Shown here: in pieces, positions 1 through 7,557 of the stretch
How positions within the stretch are numbered: the first letter of the stretch is position 1
Layout of the letters: each line of letters begins with the position of its first letter
Assembly (NCBI RefSeq): GCF_005818865.1
Contig: NZ_VBRY01000004.1
Location: forward strand, 62,001 to 126,000
DNA: 64,000 nt
Source: Mariprofundus erugo
Lineage (GTDB): Bacteria > Pseudomonadota > Zetaproteobacteria > Mariprofundales > Mariprofundaceae
Direction: 5' to 3'
The notes under the pieces: generated by a model
Told to the model about the DNA's origin: nothing
The model's input: only the letters and a program-made list of their open reading frames with translations
Databases searched by the model: none
Translations under genes and position numbers: made by a program

Positions 1-2357
1 ATATCGATGGTCGCGCAGCTGCACTGATCGATTTCAACCGGCTCGGATGGCCACCCATCGCCATCCCGGTTGAAACTGTTGGCAGCAACCTGGTTGGCCA
101 ATTCACACCAATAGCGATCGTAGCTTTCCGCGTACAGATAGTTGGCTGTCGAAAATGGCTGCATCGGATGCTCATGCGTGATGCGCTTCATCAGCACATC
201 ACCGTACTGGCCCGTCAGTTGATCGAGCAGCTCTCCTATCAGCACGGAAGGCTGGCACTCGCTGTTATCTTTGATGCTGCGGCCGGTATAACTGATATGG
301 ATGGCATCACGCGCGCAGAGCAGTGTTTCAAGCATCAGGTAACGATCCATCACACCGGTTAACGGATCAGCCGGATGCGGGCGTTCATTTAACATTTGAT
401 CGAACTCAAGCCTGCGCTCACGTCCCGGAAAGGCACTATCCTGCATCCCCAGCAGACAGATCACCCGGAACGGCAGACTGCGCATCGGCCGCATACCGCA
501 AAAGCTGACGCCACCGGAAAAATAGTTGCCGGCACTATCGCGTGCATTCAGGCGCGTCTTCAGCCAGGTGCACACAAGGTCGCGCGACAGGTGGTTATCG
601 CCGGCATGCCGGGCAAGATCCGCAATGGCATCGCGAATCAGCTGCAATCGTCCGCCTGTCTCCTGCGTATCGATAAACAGAGATTCAAGCATGGCCGTCA
701 TTGTCCCCTGCCATGCCTGCGCTGTGTGATTACCAGCCTCAGCAAGGACGGCACGCCAGTGTTTCAGTTGTTCAAACAGTGCCCAGAAATCGGCCAGCGC
801 AGCAGCATCACTACCACCGATATCAAACGGGGCAATGCCCTGCCACAGACCGCCCCCCTGCATTGAAACGTCGCCCATGGCGAAACCGGCCATCAAACGC
901 TCTTCTGCCTGCTTCCAGCTATTTTCAATGGTAGCAGGCAGATGCAGTGCTTCTTTATGCGCGCCATCAATTCCCCAGCGCACATTCAATTGTGCCAGCT
1001 TGCTGCGAATCACCTCGAGTTTATCACCATCAAGATCAAACCTCTCCGCAATTTCAGGGACATCCAGTAACGACAGAATCTCTGACAAGGTGAAACGGCT
1101 GGCCGGTAACTCGAGAAGCTGCAGGAATGAACCGATCACCGGATGCTCATCAACCACGGAGATATCGGACAAATTCCACGGCAGGAATGGCCGTGATTCA
1201 TCCTGCCTGAACACCGCCTCGATATAGGGCGCATAGCGGCTGATCTCGGGCACCATGACCAGTATATCTTCCGGCTTCAAATCCGGATCATCGTTGAGCT
1301 GCCGCAAGAGCACATCATGCAACACCTGACATTCGCGCATCGGGCTATGGCAGATATGGACGGCAAGTGAATGATCATACTCGGGTAGCACCCGCTCAGG
1401 CATCTGCACCTCAAACAGATCACGCTGCAAATTCCCCAGCAAGGTGTCAGGCCATTCGCATATGTAGGGTGAAGAGGTCAGCGATTCAAACGTTTCATCC
1501 GCATACAACAGATCCTGAAACACCTGTCCCTGTTTTCCCCATGAGGCCAGCAACTCATGGCCTGTCTCGTAATAGTCTGCATCCTCGCACTTCTCCAGAC
1601 GGATTTTTGCCAATGTTTTCTCGGTTTTCAAATCGGCCCAGTACTGGTCTGTCGGGGTCAGGTAATAGAGGTAAACATCAGTAAAGCGGGCCACGCGCTG
1701 AATCAGGCGCAATAACAGTGGCGGTAAACTGGAAACTGCAAAGAGAGAGATTCTCTCGGGTAACCCCTGCACATCCCCACGGTCCAGTTTCTCCATAAAC
1801 GTTTCGATCAGCGCCAGGCGGTGTTGTTTACTTCCCGCTTCTGTGATCAGTGCCCGCCATAACAGTGCCTGCCAATCGCTGCCTCCCCCCGCACTCCAGG
1901 TTTGAATCAGTTCAGGCCGGTAGTACTGATAGCGATCAAACACATCGGCAATACGTTCAGCCAGCTGCCAGCGTTTGATGCCTGTATTATCGTTTTCGAG
2001 ATACTTGTTCAGCTCTTCGAATGGCTCATCAAAACGGGGATCACCGATAAAATTATCAAGCAGTGCGAACACTTTCCAGGTTGCCTGATCACGGGCAAGC
2101 GGGTCCATCTTCGGTGCATCGACCACATGATCGGACACCAGCTGCCACAACCACGCTGCAGGTAAGGGGTAATCATTATTACAGTTGATGCCTGCAATTT
2201 GTGCCAGTTGCAGCCCGAGCCAGCGCTTCATCGGCATACTCGGCACAAGCAGTACCTCCGGCTCAAACGGGTTGCTCAACGGCGATTGCAGCAGATGCAT
2301 TGCCAGTTCTGCCGTCAGCTGCTCAACCCTGTTAGAACTGATTAAATGAAATCCCAT
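1..2357 (-). CDS. recC: Exodeoxyribonuclease V gamma subunit RecC (N-terminal part, cut by window edge)
   Basis: RecC is the non-catalytic subunit of RecBCD that recognises Chi and splits DNA strands during double-strand-break repair. An open frame of about 785 codons runs off the left edge; the family is usually about 1,100 residues, so roughly 70% is visible. It opens with MGFHLISSNRVEQL, matching the family start, and includes RecC-like stretches such as LLVPSMPMKRWL, the LPFRVICLLGMQDSAFP block and the ARDAIHISYTGRS block. The ATG at 2357-2355 is the start. No recB or recD is visible; they would lie beyond the edge in the direction of transcription. Confidence 0.93.
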   Translation of the reverse strand, partial: MGFHLISSNRVEQLTAELAMHLLQSPLSNPFEPEVLLVPSMPMKRWLGLQLAQIAGINCNNDYPLPAAWLWQLVSDHVVDAPKMDPLARDQATWKVFALLDNFIGDPRFDEPFEELNKYLENDNTGIKRWQLAERIADVFDRYQYYRPELIQTWSAGGGSDWQALLWRALITEAGSKQHRLALIETFMEKLDRGDVQGLPERISLFAVSSLPPLLLRLIQRVARFTDVYLYYLTPTDQYWADLKTEKTLAKIRLEKCEDADYYETGHELLASWGKQGQVFQDLLYADETFESLTSSPYICEWPDTLLGNLQRDLFEVQMPERVLPEYDHSLAVHICHSPMRECQVLHDVLLRQLNDDPDLKPEDILVMVPEISRYAPYIEAVFRQDESRPFLPWNLSDISVVDEHPVIGSFLQLLELPASRFTLSEILSLLDVPEIAERFDLDGDKLEVIRSKLAQLNVRWGIDGAHKEALHLPATIENSWKQAEERLMAGFAMGDVSMQGGGLWQGIAPFDIGGSDAAALADFWALFEQLKHWRAVLAEAGNHTAQAWQGTMTAMLESLFIDTQETGGRLQLIRDAIADLARHAGDNHLSRDLVCTWLKTRLNARDSAGNYFSGGVSFCGMRPMRSLPFRVICLLGMQDSAFPGRERRLEFDQMLNERPHPADPLTGVMDRYLMLETLLCARDAIHISYTGRSIKDNSECQPSVLIGELLDQLTGQYGDVLMKRITHEHPMQPFSTANYLYAESYDRYWCELANQVAANSFNRDGDGWPSEPVEIDQCSCATID

Positions 2358-2517
2358 CAAATCCCCTCTTCAACACATCGACCCCCTTCTGATGTCATTT
2401 CCGGCAACCGGCCTTCGCAGCAGAGCCAACCCGCGGCACATGCAGACTGCCCCCTACAACCTGCTGCAGTGATCGAATACGATGCAACGATTGCATCTCA
2501 CCCGACAAATATTGTCG

Positions 2518-2931
2518 CTACTGTTCAGCACCCTGTCCCGGCCAGATGAACTCGATTCGGATGCCTCCCGGTTCATAGCACATCATATGCATGGCAGGGC
2601 CCTCTCGAAGCAGCTCCGGTGCAAATTCAATCACACATCGATGATCGACCAGATGCTGATGCAGCGCTTCCAGCGCCGGCTGATCGGCAACCTGTAACGC
2701 CAGATGATGCAGCCCGATATGAGACCTTCTGTCAAACGGATGAACCAGCCCACCTTTTGCCGCCCAAAGCGTCAGCATGATCACACCATCACTGACAAAA
2801 ATGGCCGGATACTTTTGATCGCGTCGCACTTCTTTCCAGCCGAGCAAACGAATAAAAAACTCAGCACTTACCTCCGGATCGGCCACCGTCAGACCGATAT
2901 GATGAACTCCATGTGTGACTGCTGCTGTCAT
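2518..2931 (-). CDS. VOC (glyoxalase/bleomycin-resistance) family protein
   Basis: A 137-residue single protein of the vicinal-oxygen-chelate fold. Two beta-alpha-beta-beta-beta modules are visible: one starts with HHIGLTVADPEVSAEFF (about residues 10-26) and the second with HIGLHHLALQVADQPALEALH. His11 and Glu127 (in RIEFIWPG) are in the positions expected for metal ligands. The family includes lactoylglutathione lyases, dioxygenases and resistance proteins; the sequence alone does not fix a substrate. It lies 160 bp upstream of recC on the same strand, so co-transcription is possible. Confidence 0.82.
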   Translation of the reverse strand: MTAAVTHGVHHIGLTVADPEVSAEFFIRLLGWKEVRRDQKYPAIFVSDGVIMLTLWAAKGGLVHPFDRRSHIGLHHLALQVADQPALEALHQHLVDHRCVIEFAPELLREGPAMHMMCYEPGGIRIEFIWPGQGAEQ

Positions 2932-3019
2932 AACTCATCCTGTATGATCGATCACTATTTTCGATCTGCTTATGCTGATCTCGTAAATAGTCCAAACCGG
3001 ACTTTTTACTCTACCCCTA

Positions 3020-3171
3020 TAGGGAAGCGCTGAGTCATTCGGCGCTTCCGAGCGAGCCATGGACGGCTCGTCAAATCAGATACGTAAGTGCCTTATTTGT
3101 AAGAAAAGACAAAACCACACGTTTGTCTTTTCGAACTGATTTTTACCTGGATGGCAATAAATCAGCATCTA
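3020..3171 (-). repeat. MITE-like dispersed repeat, copy A (short form)
   Basis: Read on the minus strand it starts TAGATGCTGATTTATTGCCA, has the hairpin TTGCCA-tcc-aGGtAA, the core cacttacgTaTCTGATTTGAC, and ends in GGAAGCGCC...GCGCTTCCC next to TA. It follows the SemiSWEET gene stop by about 30 bases, in sense orientation. The roughly 80-base central block of copies B and H is missing. Confidence 0.72.
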
Positions 3172-3202
3172 CATAGGCACGATGATGACTTATGACCCGT
3201 CA

Positions 3203-3472
3203 TCATTCCCTGTGGCGAAATTTGAATATCAGGGCAAGCATGGTTACGCAGCAGCTCGTACCGAATATTGAAACAGCCACCATCATCCACTGCTCAAGAT
3301 GGACGTAATAAGCAGCAAATGCCGCCGAAGCAGCGGCAAAAACAAGCCATTGCAGCAATGAGAGACCATCCACTTCCCGCGTTTTAAAGGTGATACGCAA
3401 CTGGTCGACAAATCCCAGTGTGAATGACAGTGCGGCTGCAGAACCAAGCAACTGCCAAAGATCAATATTCAT
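3203..3472 (-). CDS. SemiSWEET/PQ-loop-like small membrane protein
   Basis: An 89-residue protein with three hydrophobic helices (about residues 6-24, 37-56 and 60-82). The first helix and loop carry the pattern typical of SemiSWEET/MtN3 proteins: a Gly-rich start, Q at the PQ position (FVDQLRITFKTREVDGLSL), then a conserved V-x-GLSL entry to helix 2. Family members dimerise into sugar uniporters in the inner membrane. The ATG at 3472 is chosen over an upstream in-frame start at 3589, because GGAGTGGAAG precedes it and the upstream extension looks non-homologous. Substrate is unknown. Confidence 0.72.
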   Translation of the reverse strand: MNIDLWQLLGSAAALSFTLGFVDQLRITFKTREVDGLSLLQWLVFAAASAAFAAYYVHLEQWMMVAVSIFGTSCCVTMLALIFKFRHRE

Positions 3473-3653
3473 ACAACTTCCACTCCAATACCGGGTCATC
3501 CCGTCTGTCGGGCAGTATGGCAGCGACCATGACTTCTTCCAGCTGCAACTTGAAATGAGTCGCTGAATGCAAGCATTCACGATTGCCACACGCCCTCTCT
3601 TTCAGCCAATGTCACCGTTCTTATTTTTACCTCTCCTGCGTGCATGAAACATC

Positions 3654-3682
3654 TTGAAGCAGCCCTGCATATCTGGTATAAA
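3654..3682 (+). promoter_or_regulatory. Predicted sigma-70 promoter of the small gene at 3724
   Basis: TTGAAG (3654-3659) and TATAAA (3677-3682) are separated by exactly 17 bases, about 40 bases upstream of a strong Shine-Dalgarno site. Pattern match only. Confidence 0.55.
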
Positions 3683-3723
3683 TACACCTGTTGAAGGACA
3701 TGTCTGACAGTAAGGAGGATACA

Positions 3724-3900
3724 ATGCTTGGTAGACATCAACACACCTCACCTGAGGAAACCACTCTCATTACAGTTGAGTGGAAGTCTCGTCATCAGTG
3801 GCATATTCATGCCAAAAGGCGCTTGAAGAGAGCCATGAACAAGCGAATGAGACAAGCCCTGAAGATCGAGGCCTTGCAGGATCTCTCCCCTGTCAATTGA
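3724..3900 (+). CDS. 58-residue basic small protein, function unknown
   Basis: I do not recognise this protein. The coding claim rests on signals around it: a sigma-70-like promoter at 3654-3682, a perfect AAGGAGG at 3712-3718 five bases before ATG 3724, and a rho-independent terminator 20 bases after the stop. That makes a complete monocistronic unit. The product starts MLGRHQHTSPEETT, then becomes strongly basic (HIHAKRRLKRAMNKRMRQALK), and has no Cys or membrane segment. The basic helix-forming half could bind nucleic acid, but that is inference. An in-frame ATG at 3691 lacks a ribosome binding site. Confidence 0.68.
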   Translation: MLGRHQHTSPEETTLITVEWKSRHQWHIHAKRRLKRAMNKRMRQALKIEALQDLSPVN

Positions 3901-3919
3901 TCTCACCTGATACACCGTC

Positions 3920-3953
3920 AGAAAGCCATCCGCCCGGGTGGCTTTTCTGTTTC
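3920..3953 (+). terminator. Rho-independent terminator after the small gene
   Basis: Stem AGAAAGCCAtCC / GGgTGGCTTTTCT with a short GC loop, followed by TGTTT, just behind the stop of the 58-residue gene. Confidence 0.75.
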
Positions 3954-4133
3954 CCCAAAACAGGAATGTGCCGATTGTTTCGCCTGCTGCCAGCCACATG
4001 GACAGCAGTGGTATAAAGAATTAATTTCATAGCATAGCACTGCACTTGTATATCTCATGTCCGCCACTAAGCTGCGCAACCTCTCAATGCCATACAGATG
4101 CATGGTAAATCTTTTTCACAAACGGACCTCACC

Positions 4134-5729
4134 TTGATTTCTACATCCGGCATTACAATGCAATTCGGGGATAAGCCCCTGTTCGAAAATATTTCGGTCA
4201 AGTTTGGTGACGGCAATCGATATGGCCTGATCGGCGCCAATGGTTGCGGCAAATCAACACTGATGAAAATTCTCGGTGGTGATCTTGTACCGACATCGGG
4301 AACCGTGAACATCGATCAGCATGAGCGCCTCGGCAAGCTGCGCCAGGATCACTTTGCATTTGAAGAATATACCGTTCTTGATACTGTGATGATGGGGCAC
4401 GAAAAGCTTTGGAAGATTAAGGCTGAACGCGAACAGCTCTACGCTCAGAGCGAATTAAGTGAAGAAGATGGCATGCGTGCAGGTGAGCTGGAAAGCGAGT
4501 TTGCCGATCTGGATGGCTACAGTGCAGAGCCAAATGCCGGCGACCTGCTGATCAGTATGGGTGTTGATGTGGATGATCACTATCGACTGATGAAATCGAT
4601 CTCCCCCGGTCAGAAGTTGCGCGTATTGCTGGCGCAGGCGCTGTTTGGAGATCCCGAAGTCATCCTGCTTGATGAACCGACCAACAACCTCGATATCAAT
4701 GCCATTCGCTGGCTTGAAGGTGTCATCAACGAGCGCAAAAGTACGATGATTATCATTTCACATGATCGTCACTTTCTTAACAGTGTATGCACCCATATGG
4801 CCGACCTGGATTATGGCGAGCTGCGCATTTATCCGGGCAACTATGATGATTATATGGAAGCGGCAGCCCTTGTTCAGCAGCAACTTTTGGCCAGAAATGC
4901 CAAGAAAACCGAAGAGATCCAGCAGCTTCAGGCATTTGTCCGGCGCTTCTCTGCCAATGCTTCAAAGGCGACACAGGCCCAGTCTCGTGCCAAAAAACTG
5001 GATAAGATCACGCTTGATGAGGTGAAACCATCCAGTCGGGTCAGCCCCTTCATGCGCTTTACCGAGGATAAGAAGCTGTTTCGAGTTGCACTCAAGCTGG
5101 TTGAACTGAGTAAGGGCTATGAACCTGGTCACCTGTTGTTTGAAAATTTCGACCTGACCGTCAATGTGGGTGAACGTGTAGCCGTTATCGGCTCCAACGG
5201 CATTGGCAAGACCACGCTGCTGCGCTGTCTGGCCGGCGACCTTGAGCCCACCAGCGGAACGATCAAGTGGTCGGAAAATGTGAATATCGGCTACTATCCT
5301 CAGGACCACTCAGCTGACTTCGCCGAAGATCTGACACTGTTTGACTGGATGGCTCAGTGGAAGAAGAAGGAATTCGGGGAACAGGAGGTTCGCGGCAACC
5401 TGGGACGAATGCTCTTTTCACAGAATGATATCAAGAAAACAGTAAAGAAACTCTCCGGTGGTGAAAAAGGCCGCATGCTGTTTGGCAAGTTCATGTTCCA
5501 GAACCCCAATGTCATGCTGCTCGACGAACCGACCAACCATATGGACATGGAGTTTATCGAGGCACTCAACACAGCTCTGGAGCAGTATCCGGGCACCCTG
5601 ATTTTTGTCAGCCATGATCGTGAACTGATCTCTTCAGTCGCAACACGCATTATCGAACTCACACCCGAAGGCATTGTCGACTACCATGGTACCTATGAGG
5701 AATACCTGAACAGTCAGGGGATCAATTAG
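4134..5729 (+). CDS. ybiT: ABC-F family ATPase, YbiT-type
   Basis: A cytoplasmic tandem ABC ATPase without membrane domains; ABC-F proteins act on the ribosome in translation rescue or antibiotic tolerance. Two nucleotide-binding domains are visible: the first with GANGCGKST, an unusual signature region (SPGQKLRV) and [10 protein letters not shown]; the second with [19 protein letters not shown] and [10 protein letters not shown]. The inter-domain linker is rich in Arg and Lys. From the TTG at 4134 the protein is 531 residues, close to E. coli YbiT (530), and residues line up from the start. An in-frame ATG at 4098 would add 12 residues without a clear ribosome binding site. Copy B of the repeat family begins at the stop codon itself. 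Confidence 0.93.
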   Translation: MISTSGITMQFGDKPLFENISVKFGDGNRYGLIGANGCGKSTLMKILGGDLVPTSGTVNIDQHERLGKLRQDHFAFEEYTVLDTVMMGHEKLWKIKAEREQLYAQSELSEEDGMRAGELESEFADLDGYSAEPNAGDLLISMGVDVDDHYRLMKSISPGQKLRVLLAQALFGDPEVILLDEPTNNLDINAIRWLEGVINERKSTMIIISHDRHFLNSVCTHMADLDYGELRIYPGNYDDYMEAAALVQQQLLARNAKKTEEIQQLQAFVRRFSANASKATQAQSRAKKLDKITLDEVKPSSRVSPFMRFTEDKKLFRVALKLVELSKGYEPGHLLFENFDLTVNVGERVAVIGSNGIGKTTLLRCLAGDLEPTSGTIKWSENVNIGYYPQDHSADFAEDLTLFDWMAQWKKKEFGEQEVRGNLGRMLFSQNDIKKTVKKLSGGEKGRMLFGKFMFQNPNVMLLDEPTNHMDMEFIEALNTALEQYPGTLIFVSHDRELISSVATRIIELTPEGIVDYHGTYEEYLNSQGIN

Positions 5730-5998
5730 GGAGATGCTGATTTATTGCCAGGATGGCAATAAATCAGTTCGCAAAGGCAAAAGCGTGACAAAGAGGCAGG
5801 AAGCCGACTGGACGGCCATCGGCCGCCCGAAGGGCGAGGGCATGATGCCCGAGTCATTTTGTCTTTGCTTACAAATGAAACACTTACGCGTCTGATTTGA
5901 CTCGCTGTATCCTGCAGCTCAGCGGATGGCGGAAAGCCCGTCCGCTGAGCTATCCATGCCCCACCCGGAGAAGCCGGAACCATCAGCGATTTCTTTGG
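5727..5998 (+). repeat. MITE-like dispersed repeat, copy B (long form)
   Basis: Starts TAGGGAGATGCTGATTTATT, where TAG is the stop codon of ybiT. A perfect 14-bp stem with 3-base loop (CTGATTTATTGCCA-gga-TGGCAATAAATCAG) covers 5737-5767. A central block (GACAAAGAGGCAGGAAGCC to GATGCCCGAGTCATTTT) is shared with copy H, followed by the common core cacttacgcgTCTGATTTGAC and CTGCAGCTCAGC. The right terminal repeat is degenerate (ATCAGCGATTTC), so the end is approximate. Confidence 0.78.
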
Positions 5999-6048
5999 CC
6001 CCATCCAATTTTACTCTGTCCCTGTTGAAATAGTCATTCAAGTATACA

Positions 6049-6105
6049 TAGACGGGGATGCGCTGATGCACTGCCATCCTGGCAATCCATCAGTTCGTAA
6101 CATCG
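6049..6105 (+). repeat. MITE-like dispersed repeat, copy C (left-end fragment)
   Basis: TAGACGGGGATGCGCTGATG followed by hairpin ctGCCA-tcc-TGGCAa and ATCAGTTCG, then similarity is lost. It keeps only the left end of the element. Confidence 0.6.
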
Positions 6106-6596
6106 CTCTAACCTCTCATATATGCACAGGCAAGAGAGACCGTTGATGTCTGACTCTTTTGATAAAATAATCATTCCTCTGGTAGATTGACGCACGCGTG
6201 ATGCCTTATTTCTACGACCATCCTTCACATCAGGACCTGCAACAGAAACTGGCATCCACACACATGTGCAACACACAGCAAAAAAGACCCTATTGATTTA
6301 CCGACAACACCATCTCTGACCCTATTGAATTATACATGGGAAGATCATACAGCAAAAAGTCGTATGCACCGACATGAAGCTGCGCTTCACTTTATCCCTG
6401 CCGGATAAAGATCCGGATCAGAAATAAGAGACGTTTGGACGTTGACGTCATCTTGGTATGGATCGTGCATCACCCGAATAGGCTCACACCCTGCAGATTT
6501 TCGCCAGGGCTCTTGCATCATGGAAACATGATCATTCACCCCATCTGCCTTATCGAATCACGGCAGCCGAAAGCAATGGCGTCAGACCCTACTGAT
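6106..6596. other. Gene-free stretch with short degenerate repeats
   Basis: No credible coding frame is seen on either strand. The motif GACCCTAyTGAwTT occurs three times (6286-6300, 6318-6331 and 6585-6598), the last running into the end of the parA frame. A related TTTTACTCTGTCCCTG lies at 6010-6025 and a similar TTTTTACTCTACCCCT at 3003-3018 beside copy A. These look like remnants of mobile-element ends. Confidence 0.45.
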
Positions 6597-7367
6597 TCAA
6601 CATGATCTGGAAGACTGCGGCGAAGGAGACAATCCTGATTTTTTACACACTTCCTGCCATAAGGCCATGTAGGCCGTGCCCGCTCGCCCATGAGGGGCAT
6701 AGGCCGCGACCGGCTCTCTTCGCTCAGCCATCTGTTCAACTTCACTGGCATAGGGAACAAAGGCTTCGAGCATCCAGGACTGTGCGCGCAACGACGACTC
6801 GATCACATCATTGTGTAATTTTTTGCGTCGATCCACCATCGTCAGAAATGCCAGTAACTGCAGATCTTTAATGGCATGTTCTTTCCGAAAATCGATCAGC
6901 ATTTTCAGCGTACGAAGGGAGAGTATGGATGGCAGCGTTGGTACAACCAGCATATCTGCAGCCCGGAAAACTGCTTCGGAAAGCAATGATAATCCGGGCG
7001 GACAATCAAGAATGACAATATCGTAATCCTGCTTCAGCGGCTTGAGCACCTTTTGCAAACGGTTAAGCGGCTGTTTTTCATCATGCAAGAGAACATCAAC
7101 ATTGCGATAGGAGAAATCTGCAGGCAACAGGTCCAGTCCATCATAGGAGGTGGAGCGAATAATATCCGCGGCATCCGACTTCCCCCGCAGCAAGCGCTTG
7201 CCATGTGCCCTCCCCTGTACCCTGAAGCAGTAACCTGCCGCTCCCTGAGAGTCGAGATCCCACAACAGCGTGCGCCTCCCTTCGCGGGAGGACAACCAGG
7301 CAAGATTCACTGCCGTCGTTGTTTTGCCTACTCCACCCTTAATATTGTAAGAGGCAATCACACGCAT
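6597..7367 (-). CDS. Orphan ParA/MinD-family ATPase
   Basis: A 256-residue P-loop ATPase of the deviant-Walker class. It starts MRVIASYNIKGGVGKTTTAV, with the KGGVGKTT motif at about residues 10-17 including the signature first Lys. Walker A' (DYDIVILDCPPGL) and LLWDLDSQGAA follow. Such proteins position plasmids, chromosomes, chemoreceptors or other cargo. No ParB or parS-like partner is next to it, so cargo is unknown. ATG 7367 is preceded by AAGGAG; a longer in-frame start at 7430 lies inside repeat copy D. It follows alaS on the same strand, with the repeat as the whole spacer. Confidence 0.88.
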   Translation of the reverse strand: MRVIASYNIKGGVGKTTTAVNLAWLSSREGRRTLLWDLDSQGAAGYCFRVQGRAHGKRLLRGKSDAADIIRSTSYDGLDLLPADFSYRNVDVLLHDEKQPLNRLQKVLKPLKQDYDIVILDCPPGLSLLSEAVFRAADMLVVPTLPSILSLRTLKMLIDFRKEHAIKDLQLLAFLTMVDRRKKLHNDVIESSLRAQSWMLEAFVPYASEVEQMAERREPVAAYAPHGRAGTAYMALWQEVCKKSGLSPSPQSSRSC

Positions 7368-7378
7368 AGTTACTCCTT

Positions 7379-7554
7379 GGGGAGGCGCTGATTCAGTCAG
7401 CGCTTCCGTGCGGGCATGGAAAGCCGCCACAATCCGGCAGGATAGCCGGACGGGACAGACCTCAGAGCCCGGTGAGCTAAATGCAGCAAGTCAAATCGAG
7501 CGCATAAGTGCTTACTGACTTTTGCCTGGAGAGCAATATATCAGTATCGCCTTA
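7379..7554 (-). repeat. MITE-like dispersed repeat, copy D between alaS and parA
   Basis: On the minus strand it starts TAAGGCGATACTGATATATT three bases after the alaS stop, keeps the hairpin (TTGCtctccaGGCAA), the core cgatttgacttgctgc and the block GGCTATCCTGCCGGATTGTGG, and ends GGAAGCGCTGA...GCGCCTCCCC directly before the parA ribosome binding site. Confidence 0.75.
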
Positions 7555-7557
7555 TGG

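Noticed and set aside
6034-6276. 80-codon minus-strand frame in the repeat-rich stretch
   Set aside because: No ribosome binding site, no known motif, and it overlaps copy C of the repeat; most likely chance.
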